Shown one piece after another: positions 1 to 8,466 of a DNA stretch of 64,000 nucleotides. Each line of letters begins with the position of its first letter. Positions within the stretch are counted from its first letter, which is position 1. The position numbers and the translations under genes are program-made. Source of the DNA: Streptomyces sp. NBC_00557 (lineage in GTDB: Bacteria; Actinomycetota; Actinomycetes; Streptomycetales; Streptomycetaceae); assembly GCF_036345995.1 (NCBI RefSeq), contig NZ_CP107796.1:5704001-5768000 (forward strand), given 5' to 3'. The notes under the pieces are model-generated. The model ran no database searches, was not told the DNA's origin, and saw only the letters and a list, made by a program, of their open reading frames with translations.

Positions 1-488
1 GCGCCGCCGGACTCGTCGTCGGCGGTGGGCCGCGCGCCGGTTACGTCAGCGGTGAGCCGCACGCCGGTTATGAGGTCCGGGCGGATGCGCACCGCGTAGT
101 CCATGGTCCGGTGCACCCACGGGGTGAGCAGTGCCTGGTACCGGGCCAGTTCCTCCGCGTCGGTCACCAGGTGCGCGTAGCCGGTGACCACCACGCTCCA
201 GCCGAGGTGCGTGTCGGGATCGATGGCGTCGGCCTCGTAGGCCACCACGACGCCTTGACCGTCGGCCTGCCCGGCACGCGCGGTCAGGGCCGCGCCCTCG
301 TGGGTGCGGATGACGATGTCGCCGTTGTCCAGGACGTGGTTGACCGGGCGGACGGTCGGCAGCGCGTGGCGGGTGAAGACAATCCGTCCGAAGGACACGC
401 TGCCCAACAGCCGGAGGGCTTCGTCGCTGTCCAGCTCGATGCTTCGGCGTGGCCCGACAGGGAGGTCCTGTGCGGTGTCGATGGTCAT
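1..488 (-). CDS. Pyridoxamine 5'-phosphate oxidase family protein, cut by the window edge
   Basis: The frame runs off the left edge without a stop; about 162 residues are visible. It begins MTIDTAQDLPVG and has the split-barrel flavin-binding pattern of small PNPOx-like proteins: SFGRIVFTRHALPTVRPVNH, then a D-G-D-I-V-I-R-T strand and a G-W-S-V-V-V-T-G-Y-A strand. Such proteins bind FMN or F420 and are common among dormancy and nitroimidazole-sensitivity genes; the substrate cannot be read from sequence. An in-frame GTG at 518 would add ten residues. Paired boxes at 671-719 lie upstream, so regulation with the rest of the island is likely. Family call is firm, exact function unknown. Confidence 0.75.
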   Translation of the reverse strand, partial: MTIDTAQDLPVGPRRSIELDSDEALRLLGSVSFGRIVFTRHALPTVRPVNHVLDNGDIVIRTHEGAALTARAGQADGQGVVVAYEADAIDPDTHLGWSVVVTGYAHLVTDAEELARYQALLTPWVHRTMDYAVRIRPDLITGVRLTADVTGARPTADDESGG

Positions 489-670
489 GGCGGGCTTCCG
501 TACGGTCTCGTTGCTCACTGCTGCGTTTCTTCGACTGGGGCGGCGAGGCGGCTGCACGGCCTTTCGCCGTGGTCGCGGCCGGTGCGCCGGTACGGCATGT
601 GCGTCGTCCCCTCAAGACGTGGTGGTTGCGTGTCCGTGGCACCCGGCTTGGAACCGCGGGCAGGCTGATC

Positions 671-719
671 AGGTCATTGGAACGGCACCGAAGCTCTTCA
701 CGCCAGGGCCGTTCGGCCC
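671..719. promoter_or_regulatory. Candidate OsdR/DosR-type box upstream of the PNPOx-like gene
   Basis: A strong box, GGGCCGTTCGGCCC, lies at 706-719, and a weaker copy, AGGTCATTGGAACG, at 671-684. The strong copy sits inside the last codons of adhE, whose stop is at 698-700. It is about 190-220 bp upstream of the divergent-reading neighbour's start at 488. Confidence 0.55.
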
Positions 720-3385
720 TTGTCGGCGTTCGGTCGGCCCAGCGCACCCCCGTAGTAGGCCGTGCGCATGATCTCCTGCATGTCGTCGAGCATCGGCATG
801 CGCGGGTTCGCCGGCGCGCACTGGTCCTCGTAGGCGTTCAGGGCCTGCTGCGGCAGAGCGTCCAGGAACGTGCGCTCGTCGATGCCGAGGGCCTGGAACG
901 ACGGCTCGATGCCCACGGCGTCGCGCAGCCGCTCCACTGCGCGGGCCAGCGACTCCACGCCCTCCTGCGCGGTGGAGGCGGGCAGGCCGAGGGCTCGGGC
1001 GATGTCCTGGAAGCGTTCCGGGGCGCGGTAGTGCTCGTACTTGGGCCAGCCCGTGAGCTTCGCCGGAATGGTGCCGTTGTAGCGGATGACGTGCGGCAGC
1101 AGAACCGCGTTGGTACGGCCGTGTGCGACGTGGAAGGTGGCGCCCAGGGTGTGCGACATGGCGTGGACGATGCCGAGGAAGGCGTTGCCGAAGGCCATGC
1201 CGGCGATCGTGCCGGCGTTGTGCATCCTCTCCCGTGCGTCGGGACGGCCCTTGCGGTCGTTCACCGCTGCTTCGATGTTGTCGAAGATCAGCCGGATCGC
1301 GTGCAGGGCCGGGCCGTCGGTGAAGTCGTTGGCGTAGACGGACACGTACGCCTCTATGGCGTGGGTGAGGGCGTCGAAGCCGCTGTCGGCCGCCAGCGCC
1401 GGGGGCAGGTCCGCGGTGAGCAGCGGGTCGACGATGGCCACGCTCGGGGTGAGCGCGTAGTCGGCGAGCGGGTACTTCTTGCCGCTGGTGGGGTCGGAGA
1501 TCACCGCGAAGGGGGTGACCTCCGCGCCGGTGCCGGAGGTGGTGGGCACGCACACCAGGCGGGCCCGGGTGCCGAGGACCGGGAAGCGGAAGGCGCGCTT
1601 GCGGATGTCGGAGAACTTCTGCCGCATGTCGGCGAAGTCGATGTCCGGGTGCTCGTAGAGGAGCCACATCACCTTGGCGGCGTCCATCGGCGAGCCGCCA
1701 CCGAGCGCGATGATCGTGTCCGGGCGGAAGTCGCGCATGAGCTGGGCACCGCGCCGGACGGAGTCGATGCTCGGCTCCGGTTCGACGTTGTCGATGATCT
1801 GGAGGGTGACCGGTTCGTGGCGCCGCTGCAGGACCCTGCTGACGCGGTCGACGAAGCCGAGGCGGGTCATGGTGGCGTCGGTGACGACTGTGACGCGGTG
1901 GACGTCCGGCATGGAGGTCAGGTAGCGCAGGGACTGCGGCTCGAAGTAGATCTTCGGCGGGACCTTGAACCACTGCAGGTTGTTGCGGCGCGTGCTGACC
2001 CGCTTGATGTTCAGCAGTTGGACGGCGGAGACGTTGTTGGACACCGAGGTGTGGCCCCAGGAGCCGCAGCCCAGGGTGAGGGATGGCAGCAGGCTGTTGT
2101 AGATGCCGCCGATGGCACCCTGCGACGAGGGGGCGTTGACGATGATCCGTACGGTCTTCATGCGCCGGCCGTATGCCTCCGCGAGCGCCGGGTCCTCGGT
2201 GTGGATGACCGCGGTGTGACCCTGGCCGTGGAACGCGACCATGTCCGCGGCGAGGTCGAAGCCTTGCTCCTCGGAGCCGGTGCGCAGCACGGCGAGCACC
2301 GGGCAGAGCTTCTCGCGGGTCAGCGGCTCGTCCGGACCCACCCGCTCGGCCTCGACCAGGATCAGCGAGGTGTCGCCTGGGACGGTGAAGCCCGCCTGCT
2401 TGGCGATCCATGCAGGGCTCTGACCGACGGCCGCGGCGTTGACCTTGGGCTCGCAGCCCGCGTTCGCAGGGCCCGTCGGGAACAGGAAAGCTTCCAGCTT
2501 CGCCTTCTCCTCGGCGGTCGCCACGTGAGCGTGCAGAGTGCGGAACTCGGCCAGTGCCGCGTCGTAGATCTCGTCGTCCAGGATGACGGCCTGCTCGGAG
2601 GCGCAGATCATGCCGTTGTCGAACGACTTGGAGAGCACCAGGTCGTTGACGGCCCGGCGCAGCTTCGCGCTCTTGTGCACGTACGCCGGGACGTTGCCCG
2701 CACCGACTCCCAGGGCGGCCTTGCCCGCCGAGTAGGCGGCCCTGACCATGGCGTTGCCGCCGGTGGCGAGGATCAGCGAGACGCCAGGGTGGCGCATCAG
2801 GAGGCCGGTCGCCTCCACCGACGGGGTCTCGATCCACTGCACGCAGTGCTCCGGCGCGCCGGCGGCGACGGCCGCGTCCCGTACGATCCGGGCCGCCGCC
2901 GCACTGCACCGCTGGGCCGAGGGGTGGAAGGCGAACACGATCGGGTTGCGCGTCTTCAGCGCCATCAGGGCTTTGAAGACAGTGGTGGAGGTCGGGTTGG
3001 TGACCGGTGTGATCGCGCAGACCACGCCGACCGGCTCGGCCACCTCGATCATGTCCTCGATGTCGTCGCGGGCGATGACCCCGACGGTCTTCATCGGGCC
3101 CATGCTGTGCGTGACGTGCTCGCACGCAAACATGTTCTTCGCGGCCTTGTCCTCGAAGACCCCGCGTCCGGTCTCATCCACGGCCAGGTGGGCCAGCGTG
3201 GTGTGCTGATCCAGGGCGGCGACCGAGGCCTTCTTGACGATGTGGTCGACCTGCTCCTGGGTGAGGGCGTCGTAGTCGGCGAGCGCCTTGAGTCCGTTCG
3301 TGACCAGCTGGTCCACGGCGATGGCGATGTCGGACGGCGCGTCGGCAGCTGCTGTCGCCTGGGTTCCGGCCTCATGACGGGTCAT
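698..3385 (-). CDS. adhE: Bifunctional acetaldehyde-CoA/alcohol dehydrogenase AdhE
   Basis: 895 residues, close to the usual AdhE length (E. coli about 891). It reduces acetyl-CoA to acetaldehyde and then ethanol, oxidising two NADH, a fermentative electron sink in the cytoplasm. The N-terminal half is a CoA-acylating aldehyde dehydrogenase with the nucleophile Cys261 in SFDNGMICASEQA. The C-terminal half (from about residue 450) is an iron-dependent alcohol dehydrogenase with GGGSPMDAAK and a metal-binding stretch holding H-A-M-S-H and H-V-A-H-G. The start was taken at the ATG beginning MTRHEAGTQ. Paired boxes at 3510-3543 precede it. AdhE is unusual in an aerobic actinomycete and fits the low-oxygen theme. 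Confidence 0.95.
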   Translation of the reverse strand: MTRHEAGTQATAAADAPSDIAIAVDQLVTNGLKALADYDALTQEQVDHIVKKASVAALDQHTTLAHLAVDETGRGVFEDKAAKNMFACEHVTHSMGPMKTVGVIARDDIEDMIEVAEPVGVVCAITPVTNPTSTTVFKALMALKTRNPIVFAFHPSAQRCSAAAARIVRDAAVAAGAPEHCVQWIETPSVEATGLLMRHPGVSLILATGGNAMVRAAYSAGKAALGVGAGNVPAYVHKSAKLRRAVNDLVLSKSFDNGMICASEQAVILDDEIYDAALAEFRTLHAHVATAEEKAKLEAFLFPTGPANAGCEPKVNAAAVGQSPAWIAKQAGFTVPGDTSLILVEAERVGPDEPLTREKLCPVLAVLRTGSEEQGFDLAADMVAFHGQGHTAVIHTEDPALAEAYGRRMKTVRIIVNAPSSQGAIGGIYNSLLPSLTLGCGSWGHTSVSNNVSAVQLLNIKRVSTRRNNLQWFKVPPKIYFEPQSLRYLTSMPDVHRVTVVTDATMTRLGFVDRVSRVLQRRHEPVTLQIIDNVEPEPSIDSVRRGAQLMRDFRPDTIIALGGGSPMDAAKVMWLLYEHPDIDFADMRQKFSDIRKRAFRFPVLGTRARLVCVPTTSGTGAEVTPFAVISDPTSGKKYPLADYALTPSVAIVDPLLTADLPPALAADSGFDALTHAIEAYVSVYANDFTDGPALHAIRLIFDNIEAAVNDRKGRPDARERMHNAGTIAGMAFGNAFLGIVHAMSHTLGATFHVAHGRTNAVLLPHVIRYNGTIPAKLTGWPKYEHYRAPERFQDIARALGLPASTAQEGVESLARAVERLRDAVGIEPSFQALGIDERTFLDALPQQALNAYEDQCAPANPRMPMLDDMQEIMRTAYYGGALGRPNADKGRTALA

Positions 3386-3509
3386 TGGGGAGCGCCTCCG
3401 TTGACGAGAGCCGTCGGCGGTGGCCGACGGTGGGCGGACGGGAGCGGCACCGCGGGGGATCGGTGCCGCTCACGCCTTCACTCTCGTCCTGCCCGGCCCC
3501 GACTCCCAG

Positions 3510-3543
3510 GTGCCGATGGTCCCTTCCGGGGGCTGACCAGCAC
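3510..3543. promoter_or_regulatory. Candidate OsdR/DosR-type double box upstream of adhE
   Basis: GTGCCGATGGTCCC at 3510-3523 and the weaker GGGCTGACCAGCAC at 3530-3543, centres 20 bp apart, about 125 bp upstream of adhE. The rest of the 3386-3653 gap shows no gene. Confidence 0.5.
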
Positions 3544-3653
3544 TGGTCTGGCGAGGCCTGGCGACCCGTCCGAGCAGCCCCCTCGCCGGGGCTCAGGAAC
3601 CACACGTACGCGGAGAAGAGCGACCGTGCCGCAGCGGAGGCTCACGATGGGTT

Positions 3654-4052
3654 CTACTCTCGGCCGCTGTCGGCACGGCCGCCGCGCCACGGAGGAGGAG
3701 TGGCCGACCTGCGGGCCTCCTCCTTGCGGTGCAGGACACGGTTCATCTGGCTGCGTAGCCGGTCCTGCAGCCGGTCCGCCAGTTCGTGTCCCGTGGCCTC
3801 CTGGGCATGCACGACCACGAGGGCGTTCCCCACGACGAGCTCGGCCCCGGCGGACCAGGGCCGCTCGGCGTGGTGCGCCACCGCCCTGGTGACCCTCACC
3901 GCACCGCTCACGGCTGGAAGCCCTGGTCGGCCGAGGACCGCGTCGACCTTCTCCCGGAGGTATGCGACGGCTTCCTCGTCCACATCACCTTCCACACGCA
4001 CCTCTACGGCGACGGTGCTCGTGACCTGGGTGCTGGTGTCCTTGGCAGTCAT
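3654..4052 (-). CDS. HPF/RaiA-family ribosome-associated protein, single domain
   Basis: 132 residues. The N-terminal 100 residues resemble the beta-alpha-beta-beta-beta-alpha fold of hibernation promoting factors: VEVRVEGDVDEEAVAYLREK, then VRVTRAVAHHAERPW, then a terminal helix RLQDRLRSQMNRVLHR. HPF proteins bind the 30S decoding region and inactivate ribosomes in stasis. The 'long' form has an additional C-terminal dimerisation domain; here the protein ends in a basic, disordered-looking tail (RRSATPPPWRGGR) with no second domain. AAGGAG precedes the ATG. It is divergent from the response regulator gene and has boxes at 4118-4153 directly upstream. Family assignment comes from pattern recognition. 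Confidence 0.72.
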   Translation of the reverse strand: MTAKDTSTQVTSTVAVEVRVEGDVDEEAVAYLREKVDAVLGRPGLPAVSGAVRVTRAVAHHAERPWSAGAELVVGNALVVVHAQEATGHELADRLQDRLRSQMNRVLHRKEEARRSATPPPWRGGRADSGRE

Positions 4053-4117
4053 GTGCTCCGCTCCTTCTGATCGTTTCGCAGCGGCTCCAGACTTCTGCGA
4101 TCAGCGGTCCCGGCCCA

Positions 4118-4153
4118 GGGCTGTCGGGCCCCAGCAGCGGGGCCATTGGACCT
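4118..4153. promoter_or_regulatory. Candidate OsdR/DosR-type double box upstream of the HPF-like gene
   Basis: GGGCTGTCGGGCCC at 4118-4131 and GGGCCATTGGACCT at 4140-4153, centres 22 bp apart, about 65 bp upstream of the HPF-like start at 4052. Confidence 0.6.
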
Positions 4154-4192
4154 TCACCCTGGGGATGGTGCGATTCGGGTATGCGGGCCCGG

Positions 4193-4216
4193 TTCGGCTT
4201 CGGCTTCGGCTTCGGC
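4193..4216. repeat. Hexanucleotide tandem repeat, four copies of TTCGGC
   Basis: Four perfect TTCGGC copies followed by a partial TTC. It lies in the non-coding divergent interval between the HPF-like gene and the response regulator gene. Such a repeat can change copy number by slippage and so alter promoter spacing. Confidence 0.85.
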
Positions 4217-4255
4217 TTCCCAGAGCATCAGAGCCGTGGCACCTGACCACTGAAG

Positions 4256-4355
4256 GGGGCGACGGGCCGTTTCGTACTCTGGCGGCAGAGGTATCTCATG
4301 GCCGCGGGGCACTATGGGTGGACAACAGGGCCGACCGGCCCTGGCCTTTCGGCCC
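4256..4355. promoter_or_regulatory. Candidate autoregulatory boxes upstream of the response regulator
   Basis: GGGGCGACGGGCCG at 4256-4269, GGGCCGACCGGCCC at 4328-4341 and TGGCCTTTCGGCCC at 4342-4355. The last two are 14 bp apart and end about 86 bp before the response regulator start, which suggests autoregulation. Confidence 0.55.
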
Positions 4356-4441
4356 GGATACGGGAAAGGATCTCTGAACGGAGGGCCGATTCCGTCCACG
4401 AGCGGACATCGGTGCGGAACGCGGAACCAGGGAGCAGTTTG

Positions 4442-5134
4442 ATGGCGGACAGCGAGCAGCCCGGCGCCGGCAACCCGATCCGGGTCTTTCTGCTGGACGA
4501 CCACGAGGTGGTGCGGCGCGGGGTGCGCGACCTGCTGAACGACGAGCCGGACATCGAGGTGATCGGCGAGGCCAGCACCGTGGAGCAGGCACTGGTGCGG
4601 GTGCCCGCGTTGCGCCCGCAGGTGGCCGTGCTCGATGTCCGTCTGCCTGACGGCGACGGCGTGACCGTGTGCCGGGAGCTGCGCTCCCGCATGCCTGAGC
4701 TGGCCTGCCTCATGCTGACCTCCTTCGACGACGAGGAGGCACTGCTCGACTCGATCATGGCGGGCGCGTCCGGTTATGTCCTGAAGCAGATCCAAGGCTC
4801 GGACCTGGTGTCCGCCGTACGCACCGTGGCCGCCGGCCAGTCCCTGCTGGACGCCAGTGCCACCACCAAGCTGATGGCCCGGCTGCGCGGCGGCCAGCAG
4901 GAGGAGCAGCAGCCCGACGGACTGCAAGGACTGACCGAGCGGGAGCGGGAGATCCTGGCTCTGATCGGTGAGGGTCTGACCAACCGCCAGATCGGCCAGC
5001 GACTGTACCTGGCCGAGAAGACGGTGAAGAACCACATCTCCCGTCTGCTGGCCAAGCTCGGCGTCGAGCGCCGTATCCAGGCCGCTGTCATCGCCACTCA
5101 GGTCCAGGACCGGCAGCGGCAGGAAGGGCACTGA
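4442..5134 (+). CDS. osdR: NarL/FixJ-type response regulator, DosR/OsdR-like
   Basis: 230 residues with an N-terminal receiver domain and a C-terminal LuxR-type helix-turn-helix. Receiver residues visible: Asp19/Asp20, phospho-acceptor Asp65 in [10 protein letters not shown], Thr93 in LTSFDDE and Lys115 in YVLKQI. The HTH region holds [20 protein letters not shown] and [18 protein letters not shown]. The overall pattern is that of mycobacterial DosR/DevR. The start was placed at ATG 4442 because GGGAGC lies at the right distance and the receiver begins just after it; an in-frame upstream start at 4298 would run through the boxes. No sensor kinase is adjacent; the next gene is convergent. It is the obvious candidate for the protein that binds the repeated boxes. 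The symbol is by analogy. Confidence 0.85.
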   Translation: MADSEQPGAGNPIRVFLLDDHEVVRRGVRDLLNDEPDIEVIGEASTVEQALVRVPALRPQVAVLDVRLPDGDGVTVCRELRSRMPELACLMLTSFDDEEALLDSIMAGASGYVLKQIQGSDLVSAVRTVAAGQSLLDASATTKLMARLRGGQQEEQQPDGLQGLTEREREILALIGEGLTNRQIGQRLYLAEKTVKNHISRLLAKLGVERRIQAAVIATQVQDRQRQEGH

Positions 5135-5206
5135 AACCGGGAGAGCGGCACAGATGAGAACGAATCTGGAGGGTTAGTACGGCCCGGCGAGGATCCCGCT
5201 GTTGGC

Positions 5207-5911
5207 TCAGGCCGGAGACAGGGCTTCGCCGCCGTTCGCGTCAGGAGCGTTCGACTCCGCAGGGCCATCGGAGCGCGTCAGCTCGAACTCCACGTCGACC
5301 ACGCCCTCGACGGCCCGGACCAGGCGCGCGGCCACCGGGACCAGGGATGTGCCCCGGGCGTGGCCGATGAGCTTCACGACGCCGTTTCGCACCTCCACCT
5401 GCACGGCTGACACCGGCGCAGGGAAGAGATACGCCACGACCTCCTGCCTGACCTCCTCGGCGATCTCCTCATCGTCCCGAAGGAACACCTTGAGCAGGTC
5501 CGCGCGGCTGACGATGCCCTGCAGCATGCCCACGTCGTCGACGACGGGAAGGCGCTTGACCTTGGCGTGTGCCATGGTCCGTGCGGCTTGGGCGAGTGTC
5601 GCGTTCGCGTGGACGGTGAGGGCGGGGGAGGTCATGAGGTCCTCGGCGGTGAGGCCGCCGGCCTTGGCCAGGTCGTCGAGGCGGCGCAGCTGGGTGGCCC
5701 GGTCGGGGTCGCTGTCGCGGAACTCCTCCTTGGGCAGCAGGTCGGCTTCGGAGACGACGCCGACCACGCGGCCTTCGCCCTCCAGGACAGGCAGGGCGCT
5801 GACCTTCCAGTCCTGCATGAGCTGCACGATCTCTTTGAAGGCGGCCCCTCGGCCGACTGCGGCGACGGTGTGGGACATGACGTCGCTGACGATGTGCGGG
5901 GTACTGTGCAC
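5207..5911 (-). CDS. CBS-pair and BON domain protein
   Basis: 234 residues. Two CBS motifs (about residues 8-60 and 90-150: VSDVMSHTV, VSALPVLEGEGRVVGVVSEADLL, LMTSPALTVHAN, VKRLPVVDDVGMLQGIVSRADLL) form a Bateman module that usually binds adenine nucleotides. A C-terminal BON domain follows (about 155-215, VEVRNGVVKLIGHARG), a fold linked to membrane or ligand binding. The likely role is an energy-charge sensor or a stress protein of unknown partner. The GTG start has AAGGAG at good spacing. It lies 27 bp downstream of the cyclic-nucleotide-binding gene in one operon, and a paralogue is at 22332-23063. Confidence 0.82.
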   Translation of the reverse strand: MHSTPHIVSDVMSHTVAAVGRGAAFKEIVQLMQDWKVSALPVLEGEGRVVGVVSEADLLPKEEFRDSDPDRATQLRRLDDLAKAGGLTAEDLMTSPALTVHANATLAQAARTMAHAKVKRLPVVDDVGMLQGIVSRADLLKVFLRDDEEIAEEVRQEVVAYLFPAPVSAVQVEVRNGVVKLIGHARGTSLVPVAARLVRAVEGVVDVEFELTRSDGPAESNAPDANGGEALSPA

Positions 5912-5938
5912 GGTGACTCCTTCATCCAGTCAGCCCGC

Positions 5939-6394
5939 TCACACGGCGCTTCCGGCGCCGTAGGGGGCGTAGAGGTCCAGCAGCCGGGCCCTGGTGGTAC
6001 GGAGGCGGTGGGCCAGCACGTCGCCGGCCCACTGGGTGACGGCACGTCCGAGTGCCGGGTCGTCCTGGCAGAGGGAGCGGACGGCCGTGGCGTCAAACTC
6101 GTAGGCCCGTACCGGTGTCGCCGCCGTGGCGCCCAGATGCCACACGTGCGGCGCGAACAGCCAGGACAGACCGACGAGTTCGTTGTGGCCGAGGGTCTCG
6201 ACGACGGCGCGGCGCCGGCCGGGGACGTGTGTGTCGAGATCGACGGAACCGGTGCGGATGATCCAGAACCGGTCCGCACGTGCCCCTTCGTTGAAGATGC
6301 GCGTCCCCTGCGGGAAGGACACCTCCCGAGCAAGACGCATGAGCCGTTGCCGGTGCTCGATAGGCAGTGCGCGCAGCATGCTCGGGGTGTTCAT
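5939..6394 (-). CDS. Crp-like cyclic-nucleotide-binding protein without a DNA-binding domain
   Basis: 151 residues covering a single cNMP-binding beta roll: LAREVSFPQGTRIFNEGARADRFWII, then VETLGHNELVGLSWLF, and a terminal helix. There is no helix-turn-helix, so it is not a complete Crp/Fnr regulator; it may act through protein contacts. The start was set at ATG 6394 because GGGAGG precedes it; upstream in-frame codons run into the box region. It is the first gene of an operon with the CBS-BON gene. Double box at 6464-6497. Confidence 0.78.
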   Translation of the reverse strand: MNTPSMLRALPIEHRQRLMRLAREVSFPQGTRIFNEGARADRFWIIRTGSVDLDTHVPGRRRAVVETLGHNELVGLSWLFAPHVWHLGATAATPVRAYEFDATAVRSLCQDDPALGRAVTQWAGDVLAHRLRTTRARLLDLYAPYGAGSAV

Positions 6395-6463
6395 GGCCGG
6401 CCTCCCGGTCAGGGTGTACGGACTGATGCCTCCAGCTTGTGGCGCCGACTCGGACCGTGCGAG

Positions 6464-6497
6464 GGGCCAATGGGGCCGGAGCAGGGCCATCCGGCCC
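6464..6497. promoter_or_regulatory. Candidate OsdR/DosR-type double box upstream of the cNMP/CBS operon
   Basis: GGGCCAATGGGGCC at 6464-6477 and GGGCCATCCGGCCC at 6484-6497, centres exactly 20 bp apart, about 70 bp upstream of the cNMP-domain start. One of the clearest pairs in the window. Confidence 0.68.
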
Positions 6498-6739
6498 CAG
6501 AGCAGATGGCAGTGAAGACGGCCGCCGCCCCCGTGTCGGTGAGGGCGGCGGCCGCGGCGCGAGGATCATGCCTCCCCAACACGAGACTCGCGCGGAAGCC
6601 CTCGCGGCTCATGGGGTGTGCGGGACCCATCTCGAACGAGCCGTAAGGACATGGCACCGTCGGCCGGTTGGCATCGCGTCGCGAGCCCGGCCGTAGCTCC
6701 TGCCCTCGATTGTCGAGCCCGGCACGGTGCTGACGATGG

Positions 6740-6869
6740 GGCTGGGCGGACCATGCCGTGGACCGAACGGCCCATGTCCTATGACCAGGAGCAGCGGGAA
6801 GCGGCCGAGTTGGGCTGTCCAGGCTTGCGACAACGGGACCATCGGGGTCGGGCGTGGGCCGTGTGGCCG
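6740..6869. promoter_or_regulatory. Candidate OsdR/DosR-type boxes upstream of the arginine deiminase operon
   Basis: GGACCGAACGGCCC at 6760-6773, with a weaker partner 20 bp upstream at 6740-6753, and a second pair, GGACCATCGGGGTC at 6836-6849 and GGGCCGTGTGGCCG at 6856-6869, also 20 bp apart. The second pair ends about 80 bp before the permease start. The whole interval 6395-6947 has no convincing gene. Confidence 0.6.
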
Positions 6870-6947
6870 CTGACTGTGCGCGGCTGAGGGGCAGAAAGAT
6901 CAGTCGCGGATCGACTCACCCACACTGGTCTGTAAGGAGCCTCAGCC

Positions 6948-8438
6948 ATGCCCAGAACCACAGGAGGCGGAAAGGGGACGGCGCCCACGGCGGCGCTCGG
7001 CCTTCCCGCCGCCTCCGCGCTCGTCATCGGCAGCATCATCGGTACCGGAGTCTTCGCGCTGCCCTCCGCCCTCGCCCCGTACGGGCCCATCTCCCTCGTC
7101 GCTTTCATCGCCGTCACCCTCGGCGCGCTCGCGCTGGCACTGACCTTCGGGGCGCTGTCCAAGCGCGTGCCGGCGAGCGGTGGTCCGTACGTCTACGCTC
7201 GCGAGGCCTTCGGGGAGTTCGCCGGATTCCTCAACGCCTGGTCGTACTGGATCACCGCATGGGCGGGCAACGCGGCCATCGTCGTCGCCTGGGTCGGCTA
7301 CGTGGAGGTGTTCGTCAACACCGGGCACCAGAAGTGGATTTCGGTGCTCCTCGCGCTGGTCGGCCTGTGGATTCCCGCCGCGATCAACCTCACCGGCATC
7401 CGGAACATGGGCGCGTTCCAGGTGATCACGACCGTGCTGAAGTTCGTTCCCCTGATCTTCATGGCCACCGTCGGCCTGCTGTTCATCGACGTCCACAACT
7501 TCGGCCCATTCAACGCCAGCGGCCAGTCGGCGCTGGGCGCGATCTCGGCCGCGGGCGCCATCGCCCTGTTCAGCTACCTGGGCCTGGAAGCAGCCTCCGT
7601 CGTCGCCGGCCGGGTCCGCGAGCCGGAGCGCAACGTCCCCCGCGCCACCGTCTACGGCACACTCATCTGCGCCATCATCTACATCCTGGGCACCCTCGCC
7701 GTCTTCGGCACCGTCTCCCACGGCAAGCTCGGCGGATCCACCGCTCCCTTCACCGACGCGGCCAACAGCATCTTCGGCGGCAGCTGGGCCGGAGACATGG
7801 TGGCCGTCGCCGCGATCATCTCGGGCATCGGCGCCCTCAACGGCTGGACCATGCTGTGCGCGGAGATGCCGTACGCGGCCGCCCGCGACGGGCTGTTCCC
7901 GCAGGCCTTTGCCCGGCTGCGCGGCGAGGGCGGTGTCCCGGCCTTCGGCATCGTCGCCTCGACCGTGCTGGCCTCGCTGATCACCGTGTTCAGCTACACG
8001 CGCTTCGACGACGTCTTCACCAAGATCGTGCTGCTCAGCGTGCTGACCGCCGTCATCCCCTACCTCTTCTCCGCCGCCGCCCAGCTGTACTGGCTGCTGG
8101 TCCGCGGCCGGGAGAACCTCAGCCCCCGCAGACTCGCCCGTGACATCACCGTCGCCGCGCTCGCCCTCGCCTTCTCGTACTGGTCGATCCAGGGAAGCGG
8201 CTACCAGACCGTCTACTACGGCCTGTTCGTCCTGCTGCTCGGCGTCCCCGTCTACGTCTGGCTGAAGCGGGGACAGGACACCTTCGGCGAGGCCACGGCC
8301 CCGAGGACCGCGGCGACCGTGGACCGGCCGGAACGCGCACCCGAGACGCCCCCGCCGGCCCAGCGGCTCTCCCGAGCCCTCCGCACCAGCCGCATCAGCG
8401 CAGCTCGGAAGCGCAACGACCTCCGCCACCACGACTGA
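6948..8438 (+). CDS. APC-family amino acid permease, probable arginine/ornithine exchanger
   Basis: 496 residues with about 12 hydrophobic segments between residues 20 and 440 and a hydrophilic C-terminal tail rich in Pro and Arg. The first helix carries the APC signature [20 protein letters not shown], and [15 protein letters not shown] follows. Basic amino acid antiporters (ArcD-like) belong to this superfamily. Its position, 28 bp ahead of arcA in the same orientation, suggests arginine import in exchange for ornithine. Substrate is inferred from context; a general amino acid permease is the alternative. It heads the operon under the boxes at 6740-6869. Confidence 0.85.
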   Translation: MPRTTGGGKGTAPTAALGLPAASALVIGSIIGTGVFALPSALAPYGPISLVAFIAVTLGALALALTFGALSKRVPASGGPYVYAREAFGEFAGFLNAWSYWITAWAGNAAIVVAWVGYVEVFVNTGHQKWISVLLALVGLWIPAAINLTGIRNMGAFQVITTVLKFVPLIFMATVGLLFIDVHNFGPFNASGQSALGAISAAGAIALFSYLGLEAASVVAGRVREPERNVPRATVYGTLICAIIYILGTLAVFGTVSHGKLGGSTAPFTDAANSIFGGSWAGDMVAVAAIISGIGALNGWTMLCAEMPYAAARDGLFPQAFARLRGEGGVPAFGIVASTVLASLITVFSYTRFDDVFTKIVLLSVLTAVIPYLFSAAAQLYWLLVRGRENLSPRRLARDITVAALALAFSYWSIQGSGYQTVYYGLFVLLLGVPVYVWLKRGQDTFGEATAPRTAATVDRPERAPETPPPAQRLSRALRTSRISAARKRNDLRHHD

Positions 8439-8466
8439 CCACCCCCAGCACAGAGGAACCTCAGCG

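Noticed and set aside
3372..3605. A second domain of the HPF-like protein continuing after its stop in another frame
   Set aside because: The frames after 3654 do not resemble the HPF C-terminal domain, so a frameshifted long form is unlikely.
449..3892. A 1147-codon open frame on the plus strand across adhE
   Set aside because: It is the antisense shadow of adhE: composition is Val/Arg/Gly-rich with no domain, and the minus strand encodes a complete AdhE with catalytic residues.
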